DNA of 64,000 nucleotides from positions 567,687 to 631,686 of the forward strand of contig NW_005197426.1 of NCBI RefSeq assembly GCF_000372725.1, written 5' to 3'. Each line of letters opens with the position of its first letter. The first letter of the stretch is position 1. The position numbers and the translations under genes were made by a program. Under the pieces are notes generated by a model. It was given only the letters and a program-made list of their open reading frames with translations. It searched no databases and was not told the origin of the DNA. Positions 33,479 through 42,951 of this stretch are shown piece by piece. This DNA is from Emiliania huxleyi CCMP1516 (Eukaryota > Haptophyta > Isochrysidales > Noelaerhabdaceae).

Positions 33479-34105
33479 ATGAGCAACCCAGTGCGCACTC
33501 TCCTCATCGTGCTCGCCCTCGCGAGCGCGGCCCCGGTGCCGGCGCCCGAGGAGAAGGCGCTCGGCGACGGCGCCATCTTCAAGGCCGGCGTCCTCGCCGT
33601 CGCCGGCGACAAGGCGGACGCCGCGTCGATCCTTGCGGACAAGAAGGACGAGGTCAAGCAGGGCCTCAGAGAGGGCATCGAGGAGTACCACGACTACCAG
33701 GACTTCAAGGAGCAGCGCCGCGAGCAGGAGCAGGTCCGGCAGCCGGAGCGGCCGTACGGCGCTGAGGCTGCCAACCTCGACCAGCAGCGCCTCGCGCCGG
33801 AGGAAAAGGAGCTGGGCGACGGCAAGATCCTCGGCGCTGCCATGCTCGGCATGATGGGCGACCGGCAGGGCGCGGCGCACATCCTCCACCACAAGGCCGA
33901 GGAGGTGGCGGACGCCATGTCGGGCGACGACCGCACGCCCGGCCGCTGGGACGATGGCCGGCGCCGCCCTGATGGGTACGGCCCGGACTGGCACCCCGCG
34001 CCGCCGGGGTGGCGCCCGCCGCCCCGCTACCACGGCCCGCCTGGCCGATGGCACCAGGACTCTGCCCACTGGCACGGCGGCCGCTGGGACTACAGCTATG
34101 CATGA
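33479..34105 (+). CDS. Small secreted protein with two internal repeats and His/Trp/Pro-rich tail
   Basis: 208 residues. Residues 1-20 form a signal peptide (RTLLIVLALASAAPVPA). Two related units of about 38 residues follow: one begins PEEKALGDGAIFKAGVLAV, the other PEEKELGDGKILGAAMLGM, each ending in a helix with Ala, Lys and Glu. The last 55 residues are rich in Pro, Gly, Trp, His and Arg. I do not recognise the family. Likely extracellular or endomembrane; the tail could bind metal or polyanions, which is speculation. Confidence 0.75.
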   Translation: MSNPVRTLLIVLALASAAPVPAPEEKALGDGAIFKAGVLAVAGDKADAASILADKKDEVKQGLREGIEEYHDYQDFKEQRREQEQVRQPERPYGAEAANLDQQRLAPEEKELGDGKILGAAMLGMMGDRQGAAHILHHKAEEVADAMSGDDRTPGRWDDGRRRPDGYGPDWHPAPPGWRPPPRYHGPPGRWHQDSAHWHGGRWDYSYA

Positions 34106-34402
34106 GGGGACAGGCGCGGCCTAGAGGAGAGGCTCCGTAGCTGCGCGACCGTGGGTGGGCGAGGACACGTGGGATGGATGGAGGGACGGAGCGAGAGAAG
34201 GAGGAATGATTGAGATGGTAGCTTTTATAGTGACAGCGTGTACACCATGACTCCGTGTCTATTCTTGTCTATGGCCATGTAGAAGGCTCTTTTACCCATC
34301 ACCCATCAATGGGGGCCCCTCGCGTGATCTCGAGATCGGGGGCGATGGCTCGGATGGCTCGATCAACTCGGGCGTCCGTCCCGCCGCAACTCGGGGGGTT
34401 CA
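34106..34402. other. Intergenic, nothing recognised
   Basis: About 300 bp between two plus-strand genes. No clear polyadenylation or promoter motif. Confidence 0.4.
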
Positions 34403-36466
34403 TTGCTGATGTTCACCACGAGCGACCGCGCCCTGGTGCAGCTCTCCATCCAACGAGGGCTGGATTGGTCAGCCGAGCGCGCGCAGGTGCAGGAGCTCCT
34501 TCAGCTCCTGCGGGAACGAGGCGATGCCATTGAGGCACGCACCGTCGAGGCAGTCGCGGCGGCGCACGCGGCTCATTTGCGTGTGGCCCGGGCAGAAACA
34601 CTGGCTGAGGGGCTGCGTGAAGCGAACGCGAGGCTCGACGCGGAGAACTCTCAACTTGAAGCTGCGTGGAAGGCAAACTCGGCCCAGGCGGTCCGGAAAG
34701 CGGCTGTTGAGGCCATTGCAGCGGAGTCGTCTCTCAAGGTTGTGAGGCATGAGGCGGTGTTGACGACTCAAATCATCAGGCAGGTGACGCAGGAGGCCGC
34801 GGCAGCAGTTGACGAGGCCCTACTAGAGGGCAAGGCCGTTTTGGAGGCAGAGCGGCGACGAAAGCAGGCCCACAGGGCCGTCGCACGGGAGGCGGCTCGC
34901 ATCGGCGCCATCTTGCTGGCGGAGGAGGCGGCGGCGCGTCTGGAGGCGGAGACGACTGCGGATGTGACACTCATGGCGGCGGAGGAGGCGGCGACGATCG
35001 GGGCGGTTCGCTCGGTGGCCACTGCCACCGCCGCTTCGCTGGCTGCCGCCTACAGGGGCGTCTACGAGGCGGCTGGGGCTGAGGCGGCTCGCGTGGCGGC
35101 AGGGAGAGCGGCCTCGGTCGAGGAGGACGCGGCTCGCAAGACGGTCTACAAGGAGGCAGCGGCGGAGGCGGCTCTGCAGGCAACGGAGAGGGCGGCCGTG
35201 GCTCACATTATCAGGGAGCTGCGCCGCCGCCGGCGTTTGGTCGCGCCTGGCAAGGCTGCTTCAGCACGCCCGGTGGCGCAGGCGGCAGAGGCGGTAGCGG
35301 CGACGTCCCCCTATCGGGCGGAGTCGCACCTGATCGACATAGGGCCGTCGGGGGTCGAGTGGGCACGCAACCTCTTGGCAAATGAGGATGAACGCCGCCT
35401 CCTTTGCGCGATGGAGTTTGGCGCGGACGATCTCAACGGCAACGGGACGCTCGACCCGGAGGAGGCCTGGCTCTGCGTGACGAGAGTCTGTGACCGTGTG
35501 GGGCTCGAGCTGCCGCGATTGGAGCGGTGCGAGGAGCTCTTCGCGCGGTGCGATAAGAACAAGGACGGCGCCATTCAGCTGGACGAGTTCCAGCCCTTCT
35601 TCCGGACGCTGCTCGCGAGCGCCGTCAACAAGGCGGAGCGGGACGAGACGAAGGCAGCGGAGCTGGCGCGGCTCGAGGGGGAGATTGCAGCGGAGCAGGA
35701 GGCGGCATTCCAAGCTGCGGAGGCTGAAGCAGCGGAGCAGGCGAAGGCGGCCTGGGAGGCGTCACGCCGAATGGCCCAGCTCGAGGCCAAGGCGGTGGCG
35801 GCGCGCAAGGCGGCGGAGAAGGCGGCGTTGGCCGAGGCTGCGCTCAAGGCTCTACACGAGGAGGAGAGCGACGAGATCGACTCCGACACGGAGGCGATGG
35901 AGGCCGCGCTCAGCGAGCGGTTGACTGAGCAAGATCTGTCGCACCTGCAGCCGGCTGACCCGCCACCGATGCAAAAGAAGCTGACGATCGACGTTCCGGC
36001 GGGGGCGGCCGCGCCGCCGCTGCTGCGCCAACGGTCAAACCCCGTCTCGACGCTCAACGATGCGCTCAGCACGCGGCTGACAGAGTCACTCAACAAGGTG
36101 CTCGCCTACTTGCCCGCCACTCCGCTGCAGCACATGGCACGGGAGCTCCGCTGCTACCGGGGCCCGAGCAGTGCCAAGGCGGGGGCTTTGGCCTCCCGCC
36201 CTTCGCTGAGCCCGCGGCTGGAGGAGTACCTAGATAAGCACCTGATCCTCGCCGCGCTGCAAGAGATCGCCGCGGAGCTGCAGACCACAGTGGAGCGCGA
36301 CAGGCTCAGCATGGACTCCCGCGCCGTCCAGACGCTCCTCGACAGAGTTCCAGCGATGCTCGACGACGCCGCCCGGCGTGCCGAGTTCTACAGGCGCTTC
36401 CGCATGCACTCTGCCAGCGAGGCGCTGCCGCTCAGGCCACTGCCGCTGCTGCCGCTGCCCATGTGA
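34403..36466 (+). CDS. EF-hand coiled-coil protein
   Basis: 687 residues, no intron. Residues about 20-290 are Ala/Glu/Arg-rich helix, likely coiled coil. A canonical EF-hand pair follows near residues 340-395, with loops DLNGNGTLDPEE and DKNKDGAIQLDE having acidic residues at the calcium positions. A second Ala/Glu-rich helix covers about 410-500. The C-terminus (about 540-670) has short amphipathic helices such as LEEYLDKHLILAALQEIAAEL. Calcium binding is well supported; the role is not recognised. A cytoskeletal or basal-body role would suit such an architecture, as inference only. Confidence 0.85.
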   Translation: MLMFTTSDRALVQLSIQRGLDWSAERAQVQELLQLLRERGDAIEARTVEAVAAAHAAHLRVARAETLAEGLREANARLDAENSQLEAAWKANSAQAVRKAAVEAIAAESSLKVVRHEAVLTTQIIRQVTQEAAAAVDEALLEGKAVLEAERRRKQAHRAVAREAARIGAILLAEEAAARLEAETTADVTLMAAEEAATIGAVRSVATATAASLAAAYRGVYEAAGAEAARVAAGRAASVEEDAARKTVYKEAAAEAALQATERAAVAHIIRELRRRRRLVAPGKAASARPVAQAAEAVAATSPYRAESHLIDIGPSGVEWARNLLANEDERRLLCAMEFGADDLNGNGTLDPEEAWLCVTRVCDRVGLELPRLERCEELFARCDKNKDGAIQLDEFQPFFRTLLASAVNKAERDETKAAELARLEGEIAAEQEAAFQAAEAEAAEQAKAAWEASRRMAQLEAKAVAARKAAEKAALAEAALKALHEEESDEIDSDTEAMEAALSERLTEQDLSHLQPADPPPMQKKLTIDVPAGAAAPPLLRQRSNPVSTLNDALSTRLTESLNKVLAYLPATPLQHMARELRCYRGPSSAKAGALASRPSLSPRLEEYLDKHLILAALQEIAAELQTTVERDRLSMDSRAVQTLLDRVPAMLDDAARRAEFYRRFRMHSASEALPLRPLPLLPLPM

Positions 36467-36522
36467 CAGCACCGCAACAACAACACTACGTGTACGTGTA
36501 CGTGCGCACTCGTGCACTCACT

Positions 36523-38319
36523 TTACGTGTTGGAGGGGAGATTGATGGAGTCATGTTCATGTGAGGGGTTTTGATTTCGCACACAAGTGAGATGACACAC
36601 GTCTCTAATGTGCAGCGCCTTGCGAGGGCCTTCGCGTCTCGTCCACACTATCGAGCTCCCTTGCTTCTCTCGAAACGCAGAGTGCTGTTCCTCTCGAGCT
36701 CTTGGCTCAGCGCCACGCCTTTCCGATTTTGGACCTGCACAGACCAGGCGTAAGTGGCTCACTGAGTTCCAGAACCAAAAGTTTGCGGACCACTTGACGC
36801 CTTTCTTGACGTCGCAGCCGGTGTGCAAGCTCGTCTGATCGAATTCGCCGTTTGGGAGCATAGAGTAAAAGAGGAGCACGGCCAGGCGCTGTGGCTTGAC
36901 GGCGAGGCCTCGGCTGCAGTCCAGAAAATCGCGCGGCTGTGGCAGCTTGCCAGCCCGCGGAAAGCCCGTCTCACCCCCCTCCTCGGGCTCGGACAGGTAG
37001 AAGAAGACGGTCAGCAGGCGGTTGCTCGCGTACCCCGATTCTCGGTCGCGGCCAGAGTACTCGCCGGGGTCGAAGAAGTCGTGGTGCGCGGTGTAGTGCT
37101 CGTTGGGTAGGTAGCGCAGCACCTGGATCTGCTCGGCGTGCGTCATCGGGATGCGGGTCAGCTGCTGCACGCGCCGGTCCAGCGGGAGGATCGCCTCATC
37201 CCAGAGCGGGTAGGACCACTGCGAGCTGGTGCGGTAGTCGGAGGAGCTTTTGCCGCGGTCGGCCTCCTTGAGCGAGACGCCGCTCTTGTGCATGTGACCG
37301 TCCGCACGCGACACGATGAGCTCCGCCTCTGCGGGCGTCAGAAAGTCCTCGGCGAGGAGCACGCGTGGCCAGAGCGAGAGCGTGGAGAGGCGCACACGCC
37401 GGTCTGCAGCGCCGTCCCCAACCGTCAGGTTTAGCTCGTGACCAACCTCGACAGCCGGCCATACCCACATGCCGCCCTCGAAGAGGAGGACGCAGGACGC
37501 CGCGAGGACATCTTCCGCGCTGCGGAGCCTCACTCCCAGCGGAGTGAAGAAGGCTGGCGGTTGGTGTAGCGAGCCGCGAGCGGGAGAGGCGAGCCGCCGC
37601 ATCACGAGCGTCGCGAGGCTCTCCACCGACCCGCTCGCTTGGCCAGGCACTGCAATCGAGTGGCTCGGAGGCGGCCGCCGCTCGCGAGCCGCGCCGCCGG
37701 TCCAGCCGTCGGCAAACACGTCGAACCTTGCACGTGCACCCTCGGGCGCGTCTGAGACGGAGGGGCAGATGACGTGCATGCCGGGCGAGGGCTCCGAGGA
37801 GCTCAGGTGCGCCCACGGCGAGCAGGCTAGTAGGTCGGTCGCGGACGGTGCCGCCACGTCGTGCGCCACGCTCTCTGCTGCCGCGGCCAGCTCAATTTCA
37901 TCAAGGCAGTGAGGGACCGCGTAGTGCTGACGCGCCTCTGACCCGACCTCGATCTCCGCCGCAAGCTCTCCCGTCTTTGTCCGAAGCCGCCACCTGTCGC
38001 CGGCGCGGGTGCCGATGGAAAACTCGCCAAGGGCATCGATGGCCCAGTAGCGTCGCTCGCTTGCGCCGTCAAAGTACAGGAGCTCCAGGTTGCCTCCGCG
38101 CTCATTGGCCACGGTCATTGAGACCCCGCCTTGGCGCGCCGGGCCAGCGTGGCCGCCGAGCTTGACCGGGCAGCGCTCGACACCGAGCGACGGGGCGTCG
38201 GCACTCGCGTCGTGCGTCGCCCGGTGCCCGCTCGCCCGGTCCGAGGTGGTGAGCCGGCCAAAGGCGATCGCGGACGGTGTCAACATGGCAAGGGCAAGGG
38301 CAAGGAGGCACTGCCGCAT
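36523..38319 (-). CDS. Prolyl 4-hydroxylase with VHL-beta-like N-terminal region
   Basis: 598 residues with a signal peptide (CLLALALAMLTPSAIAFG). The C-terminal half is a 2-oxoglutarate/Fe(II) prolyl 4-hydroxylase: YTAHHDFFD gives the HxD iron ligands, RLLTVFFYLSEPEEGGETGFP is the core strand, and SLHTGCDVKKGVKWSANFW gives the distal His and the Lys that binds 2-oxoglutarate. Near residues 75-130 a segment (LELLYFDGASERRYWAI, RAGDRWRLRTKTGELAAEI) resembles the VHL beta domain, which in animals binds hydroxyproline. Likely acts in the secretory pathway on Pro-rich proteins such as the one at 24-26 kb. The 70-residue tail after the catalytic core may contain an unrecognised intron. Confidence 0.88.
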   Translation of the reverse strand: MRQCLLALALAMLTPSAIAFGRLTTSDRASGHRATHDASADAPSLGVERCPVKLGGHAGPARQGGVSMTVANERGGNLELLYFDGASERRYWAIDALGEFSIGTRAGDRWRLRTKTGELAAEIEVGSEARQHYAVPHCLDEIELAAAAESVAHDVAAPSATDLLACSPWAHLSSSEPSPGMHVICPSVSDAPEGARARFDVFADGWTGGAARERRPPPSHSIAVPGQASGSVESLATLVMRRLASPARGSLHQPPAFFTPLGVRLRSAEDVLAASCVLLFEGGMWVWPAVEVGHELNLTVGDGAADRRVRLSTLSLWPRVLLAEDFLTPAEAELIVSRADGHMHKSGVSLKEADRGKSSSDYRTSSQWSYPLWDEAILPLDRRVQQLTRIPMTHAEQIQVLRYLPNEHYTAHHDFFDPGEYSGRDRESGYASNRLLTVFFYLSEPEEGGETGFPRAGKLPQPRDFLDCSRGLAVKPQRLAVLLFYSMLPNGEFDQTSLHTGCDVKKGVKWSANFWFWNSVSHLRLVCAGPKSERRGAEPRAREEQHSAFREKQGSSIVWTRREGPRKALHIRDVCHLTCVRNQNPSHEHDSINLPSNT

Positions 38320-38700
38320 ATGGCAGGCGAGGTACCCAGGTCGTCAAAGGCGATCGCGGAGACTGTCAAGATGGCCGAGGAGCCGCAGAGGGCAGATGGT
38401 GGCCGAGGGGGCAGCAGTAAAGGCCGCGCGCACTGGTTGGGGACGCACGGAAAACTTCGGCGGTGTGAAGAGGTCCGCCTCTCGCGCCCAAACCTTGTTT
38501 CTTATCAACCTATCTGTGAACGATTACGAAGGAGAGGGGAACGAGCAGGGAACGAGAGATGACACGCAGCATATCGCAATCTCCCTCAGGCAACCTCCGA
38601 GGTCGAGGCCGAGTATAGACAGCGAGCGCTGTGGCACTGAGGTGCTCCCAAACCGCACGCCGCCGCCCCTAATCCACCAAAAGTCGATCTCTCGCCCCTC
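38320..38700. promoter_or_regulatory. Divergent intergenic region between hydroxylase and kinase
   Basis: About 380 bp separates the minus-strand hydroxylase from the plus-strand kinase, so it should hold both promoters. A short GATCGCGGA motif recurs at 38,267 and 38,352. No defined element is recognised. Confidence 0.4.
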
Positions 38701-41323
38701 TTGCGGCAGGCCAAGCGCTCTGTCCGCGAGCGTGGAGCGCTGGATCCACCCGCCACCAGGCTCTCGATGTTTGGCGCACGCTCTTCAAACACCTATTTGG
38801 AAGCACGCACGGAGCCGCCGGTGCTCACATTTCTCCAGCATGAGCGCGGTAGCACGTGCATAAACCTCTCGAGCGCGGGGCAGCACCAAAAGTATGCAAA
38901 GGCCGTGTCTCAAGCACGCTCGGCCGTCAACGCCCACAGCTCGACTTTCTCTCCGGGCACATTTGCTGAGGTCAACGCCGTGCGTCGCCGCTGCGACAAG
39001 ATGCTCGTCAGCGTGGGTAACGAGCTCGCTCTCGCCCTCGGCCAGCTCGACGCCTCCGAGCCCACGGAAGCCGCCCTCGCCGCGCTCGAGCGGGCGTCGT
39101 GCTCTGCGGCGGAGGCCTTCTACAGGGCCTTCGGCGAGTACAACTCGGTGGTCAAGCAGGCGCTCGAGGAGTGCCACGCCTCCTCGTCGGCCTCGATGAG
39201 CCCCGACTGGCAGGCCATGCGCTGCTTCGACCTGCTCAAGAACTGCCTCGGCGAGATGCGGGCCTGGCTGTGCGGCGCCCTCGCACTGCCCAGAGCGGGG
39301 CTGGAGGGGCTCCCCGCGCGCGCCACCACCGACCTGCTCATCTGCTTGCGCGAGCAGCGGGCGCGGACAGAGGAGCTGCGAGCCCTCGCCCCGCCCCGCA
39401 TGCTCGCGCTCCTCGGCGCCGCCGTCGAGATGGACCCGGAGCTGCGCTCGCTGCTCGCAAAGCTCGAGGAGTCGCTCGACGTGTGCACCGTCCGCAAGGC
39501 GGGCCTCATCCCGCCGCGCCTGTGGCGGCTCATCACGTCGCACATCGCAAAGATCGAGCAGCTGCAGGTCATGCTGCACAACTACGCCTCCTCGCCCAGC
39601 TCGCCGCGCAGCTCGCCGCCGCACTCCTGGCAGGGCTCGCCGCCGACGCCCCCCCGCCGGGCTCACGCCTCGTCACCGCCAGCTGCCTGCCAGACGACCC
39701 CGACCACCCAAGGCGCGGGCGGCACCGCGGCGCTGTCGCAGGAGGATGTCGCGGGCGCCGCCCTGGCCCTCCTCGGGGGCGTGCGTGGAGATGGCTTGCT
39801 GCAGGAGGACCTGCACGCGCTCTCGGGCGACCAGATCAAGCAGCTCCTCCTGCTGCGGCTCGGCGACTCGGAGGGTGCGCGGGCGTGCTCGCCCTCGGGG
39901 CGCCCCCAGGCTCCCGAGCTCGCGAACGCACCCGCGCTGGTGACGGCGGGCGACGCCGCGGGCGCGTGCGGAGGCTCCCTTTCGAGCTCCGAGCCGCAGG
40001 TGACTCGCGCCGACCTCGACGACCTCGTCTTCCGCGGCCGGCTGGGGAGCGGCTTGGGCGGCTCCACCTACCTCGCCGAGTGGCGCGGGGAGGTGGTGGC
40101 GGCCAAGGTTTTCAGCGGGCGGGGGGACGCCTTCGCGAGCTGGAACGTCGAGGTCGGCATGCTGGCGGGGCTTTCGCAGCCAGGCCACCCCAACGTGGTC
40201 CGGCTCCTCGGCGCGGTGGAGGAGAGGCTCACGCGCTGCGTCATCCTCGAGTACTGCGACGGCGGCGACCTGCAGCAGGCGCTGCAGCGGCCGACGCCGC
40301 GCCGCTTCTTCTTCCGCGTCGCATCGGGCGTCGCCGCCGGCCTCACCTTCCTGCACGCCAACGGAGTGATGCACCGCGACCTCAAGTCGCCAAACGTGCT
40401 GCTGCACGGCGAGCACGGCGTCAAGATCGCCGACTTCGGCCTCGCCGCCGGCGTGCAGCCGACGGGCTTGACCCGCACGCACTGCTTGGGGCGCGAGGTG
40501 CTCACGCCAGAGACAGGCGCGCGCAAAGGCACGAGTGGGCGCTTCCCGCAACGGTACGCACATCCACCCCCCCGTCCCCAATCCTGCACTTGCAGGCACC
40601 TACCGCTGGATGGCGCCCGAGATCGTGATGCACGAGACCTACTCCAAGAGCGCGGACGTCTTTTCGTACGCCATGATCCTCTTCGAGCTCATCACACACA
40701 CCGTCCCCTTCTCCGACCGCTCGGCGCTGCAGGCCGCCGTCTCCATCGGCCTGCAGGGAAAGCGGCCCCGCCTCCCCGCTGGCACGCCCACGCTGCTGCG
40801 CGACCTCGTCGAGAGCTGCTGGGCCGAGGACATCGCCAGCCGCCCGCGCGCGCTGCACCTCGAGTCGCAGGTGGCTTTGCTCGAGTCGACCCTCTCCCCC
40901 TCCGACCGCGAGTGGCTCGAGTGCCCGCTCGGCAATCCGGTCCTCAAGGAGGAGCCGCCGCCGCCCAACGACAACAGCGGAGCGCCGCTCGCCGTGGCGG
41001 AGCGGCGCCGGCGGCGCTCGCACCAGTTCGGAGTGTGCTCGGGCGGCATCATGGCCAGCAACCAGGGCCGTGAAGCGCCTCCGCCGCCGCTGCTGCTGAA
41101 GCCGCCGCCACGCCCGCTGGCGCAGCCGCCGCCGCCGCCGCCGCCGCCGCCGCAACCGTCGCCTAGGCGCCACCGGCTTCCCGCACTGCCGTGTATAGCA
41201 GCTTCGCCCCCCTCGTCGACCGATACGATCCCGTCTTCGCTGTCGAGCCAGGAGGAGATGGTTACGCTCACGGCGGAGCTGGGGGCTCTCCGGGAGGTTG
41301 CCCTGGCCAGCAGCAGCACGTAG
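38701..41323 (+). CDS. TKL-type serine/threonine protein kinase
   Basis: Exons 38,701-40,465 and 40,596-41,323 give 830 residues. The N-terminal 300 residues are mainly helical and unassigned; a Ser/Pro-rich linker follows. The kinase domain starts near residue 440: glycine loop GRLGSGLGGSTYLAEW, Lys in VVAAKVF, catalytic HRDLKSPNVLL, IADFGLA, then MAPE and DVFSYAMILFELIT, typical of tyrosine-kinase-like kinases. A poly-Pro and Arg-rich tail ends the protein. The intron has a GC donor and TTGCAG acceptor, and its removal restores activation-loop spacing. The first Met is uncertain; another lies at 38,767. Confidence 0.9.
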
Positions 41324-42469
41324 GAGCGAGGCGTCAGAGGCGAGCACGCTGGGGCTCCGGCGCTGGATTCCTTGGAGGCGGCGCTGGCTCCTCCCCCCCG
41401 CCCCCCCTCCCCTCGAGCGCCGTGGCGTTTGCCACTCTGTTGCCACACAAATCCGGGCAGCTCTAGGCCCCGGTTGATTCTCCCCCTTGCCCGGCCCGGG
41501 TCTCGGGTCGGTCGGTTGAACCGAGCTCTCTCGATGCCCACTGTACACTTGCTTGCGCATGAATTCTTTTAAAAATCCGTCTTGTCCTTTCGCCTGTGGA
41601 AACGACCAGGGCTCCCTTGAACTCCCACTCGATACCTCCCTAGTCTCAGCCCACTCTGAGCTACTATTTGCGGCGCTATTGGGTGGAGACTCTCGAGCCG
41701 CGGTGCAGTTTGCTTCTTTGCTTCCCGCAAGCCACAGAGGCCCCACCCGAGAACAAAGGAGGAGTCAGAGGGATGGCGGTGGGTGGAACAGAAACCAGAG
41801 GGCTGCAGGCCCACAAGCAGAGGAGCCAGCAGGGTCCTCGTGGCAGGAAGGCGCGCGGGCGAAGGTCGGAGTTTCCGAGAGGCCGCGGGCCCCCACGCCT
41901 AGGCTAGGCATTCTCGCGGCTGGTTCACCCCTAGCCATGAACTCCCACTCGATACCTCCCTAGTCTCAGCCACGAGGACTATTTGCGCTATTGGGGTGGA
42001 GACTCTCGAGCTCGCGGTGCAGTTTGCTTCCCATCACGAGGCGAAGCCGAGTGCGCCGCGACGAGGGTCTCTGCCGGCACCCTTTGGGTCCCCTCTAGTC
42101 GCGAAGCGGCTGTGCCGAGGGGCCCTCGCGCGCAACTGTGTCGCCCTTCGGACCTGTACCTGTCCTGTCTTGTCCGGTCTCTTTTTTGTCCTGGCGGGAA
42201 ACAGCCCAGCGCGGCGCGGTTGCCTGCTCCTTCTGCCACACCGACCCTCGCGCATGTCGGCTTCCTCCTCCGCCTCAACCACCGACAAGCGGCCTTGGCT
42301 CTAGGCCCCGGTTCGCGGTTGATTCTCCCCCTTGGCCTTGCCCGGCCCGGGTCTCGGGTCGGTCGGTTGAACCGAGCTCTCTCGGTACCCACTGTACACT
42401 CGCTTGCGCATGAATTCTCCTTGCAAAATTCGTGCTTGCGCATGAATTCTCCCTGTAAAATTCGTGGTG
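41324..42469. repeat. Intergenic region with two duplicated segments
   Basis: No gene is recognised. A segment with TTGATTCTCCCCCTT, CGGGTCTCGGGTCGGTCGG and CTTGCGCATGAATTC occurs at 41,468-41,565 and again at 42,306-42,415. Another, starting GAACTCCCACTCGATACC, occurs at 41,617-41,712 and 41,938-42,032. The arrangement suggests local tandem duplication of a repeat-rich block. Confidence 0.8.
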
Positions 42470-42745
42470 TACCTGTGTTGGTGCCAGTGCGAGCCAGTCC
42501 CGTGCCCAGTGTTGTGCGAGGGACCTGGAGCACTTGGAGCACTTGGAGTGCAGTCATTAGCCTCACATCCAGGGCCGGGGAGCTGAGGAGCGCACCCAGC
42601 GGGCCGGATGATCGGCATCGGGTTGCGGGCAAGAAAGCCCTAGCCCCGGGGGTGCGCGTTCGCAGGGAAAGGGCCGTAAAGTAAACACGGGTCTCCGAGG
42701 GTTGGCCCCGCGTACCGGGTTTCCCCTTAGGACGCCCCCTGGCTT
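42470..42745 (-). mobile_element. SINE-like dispersed repeat, longest copy
   Basis: About 275 bp, in minus orientation. Parts match 28,826-28,945 (left portion), 48,782-48,925 (middle), 49,868-50,000 (middle and right), and 33,066-33,123, 42,812-42,843 and 50,388-50,432 (right end). The right end is always ...AACACAGGTAC followed by an A-rich stretch. No coding capacity. Non-autonomous retroposition is the simplest reading. Confidence 0.75.
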
Positions 42746-42769
42746 GCAAAATTCTTTGGGAAAAGGAAA

Positions 42770-42845
42770 TTCTTTTCCCTCGGTGTACGAAGGTGGAGTG
42801 CCAGCGCGCCGACTGTGTTAGTGCCAGTGCGCGCCAGTCCCGTGT
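42770..42845 (-). repeat. SINE-like dispersed repeat, fragment
   Basis: Matches the right end of the family (TTAGTGCCAGTGCGCGCCAG on the plus strand). Lies just before the SLC13 gene and probably in its promoter or 5' UTR. Confidence 0.7.
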
Positions 42846-42951
42846 CGGCGCTTTCATACGTCATCCTGCAGCTGGGCAGCGAGCAGCGCCTCCCCGCCTG
42901 CCGAGCAGCGCCTCTAAGGCTACAGCAGCCTCGGGATTGCTGCCAGCTGCG

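Noticed and set aside
40502-41746. 414-codon minus-strand frame opposite the kinase
   Set aside because: Shadow of the kinase C-terminal exon and adjacent repeats; no domain.
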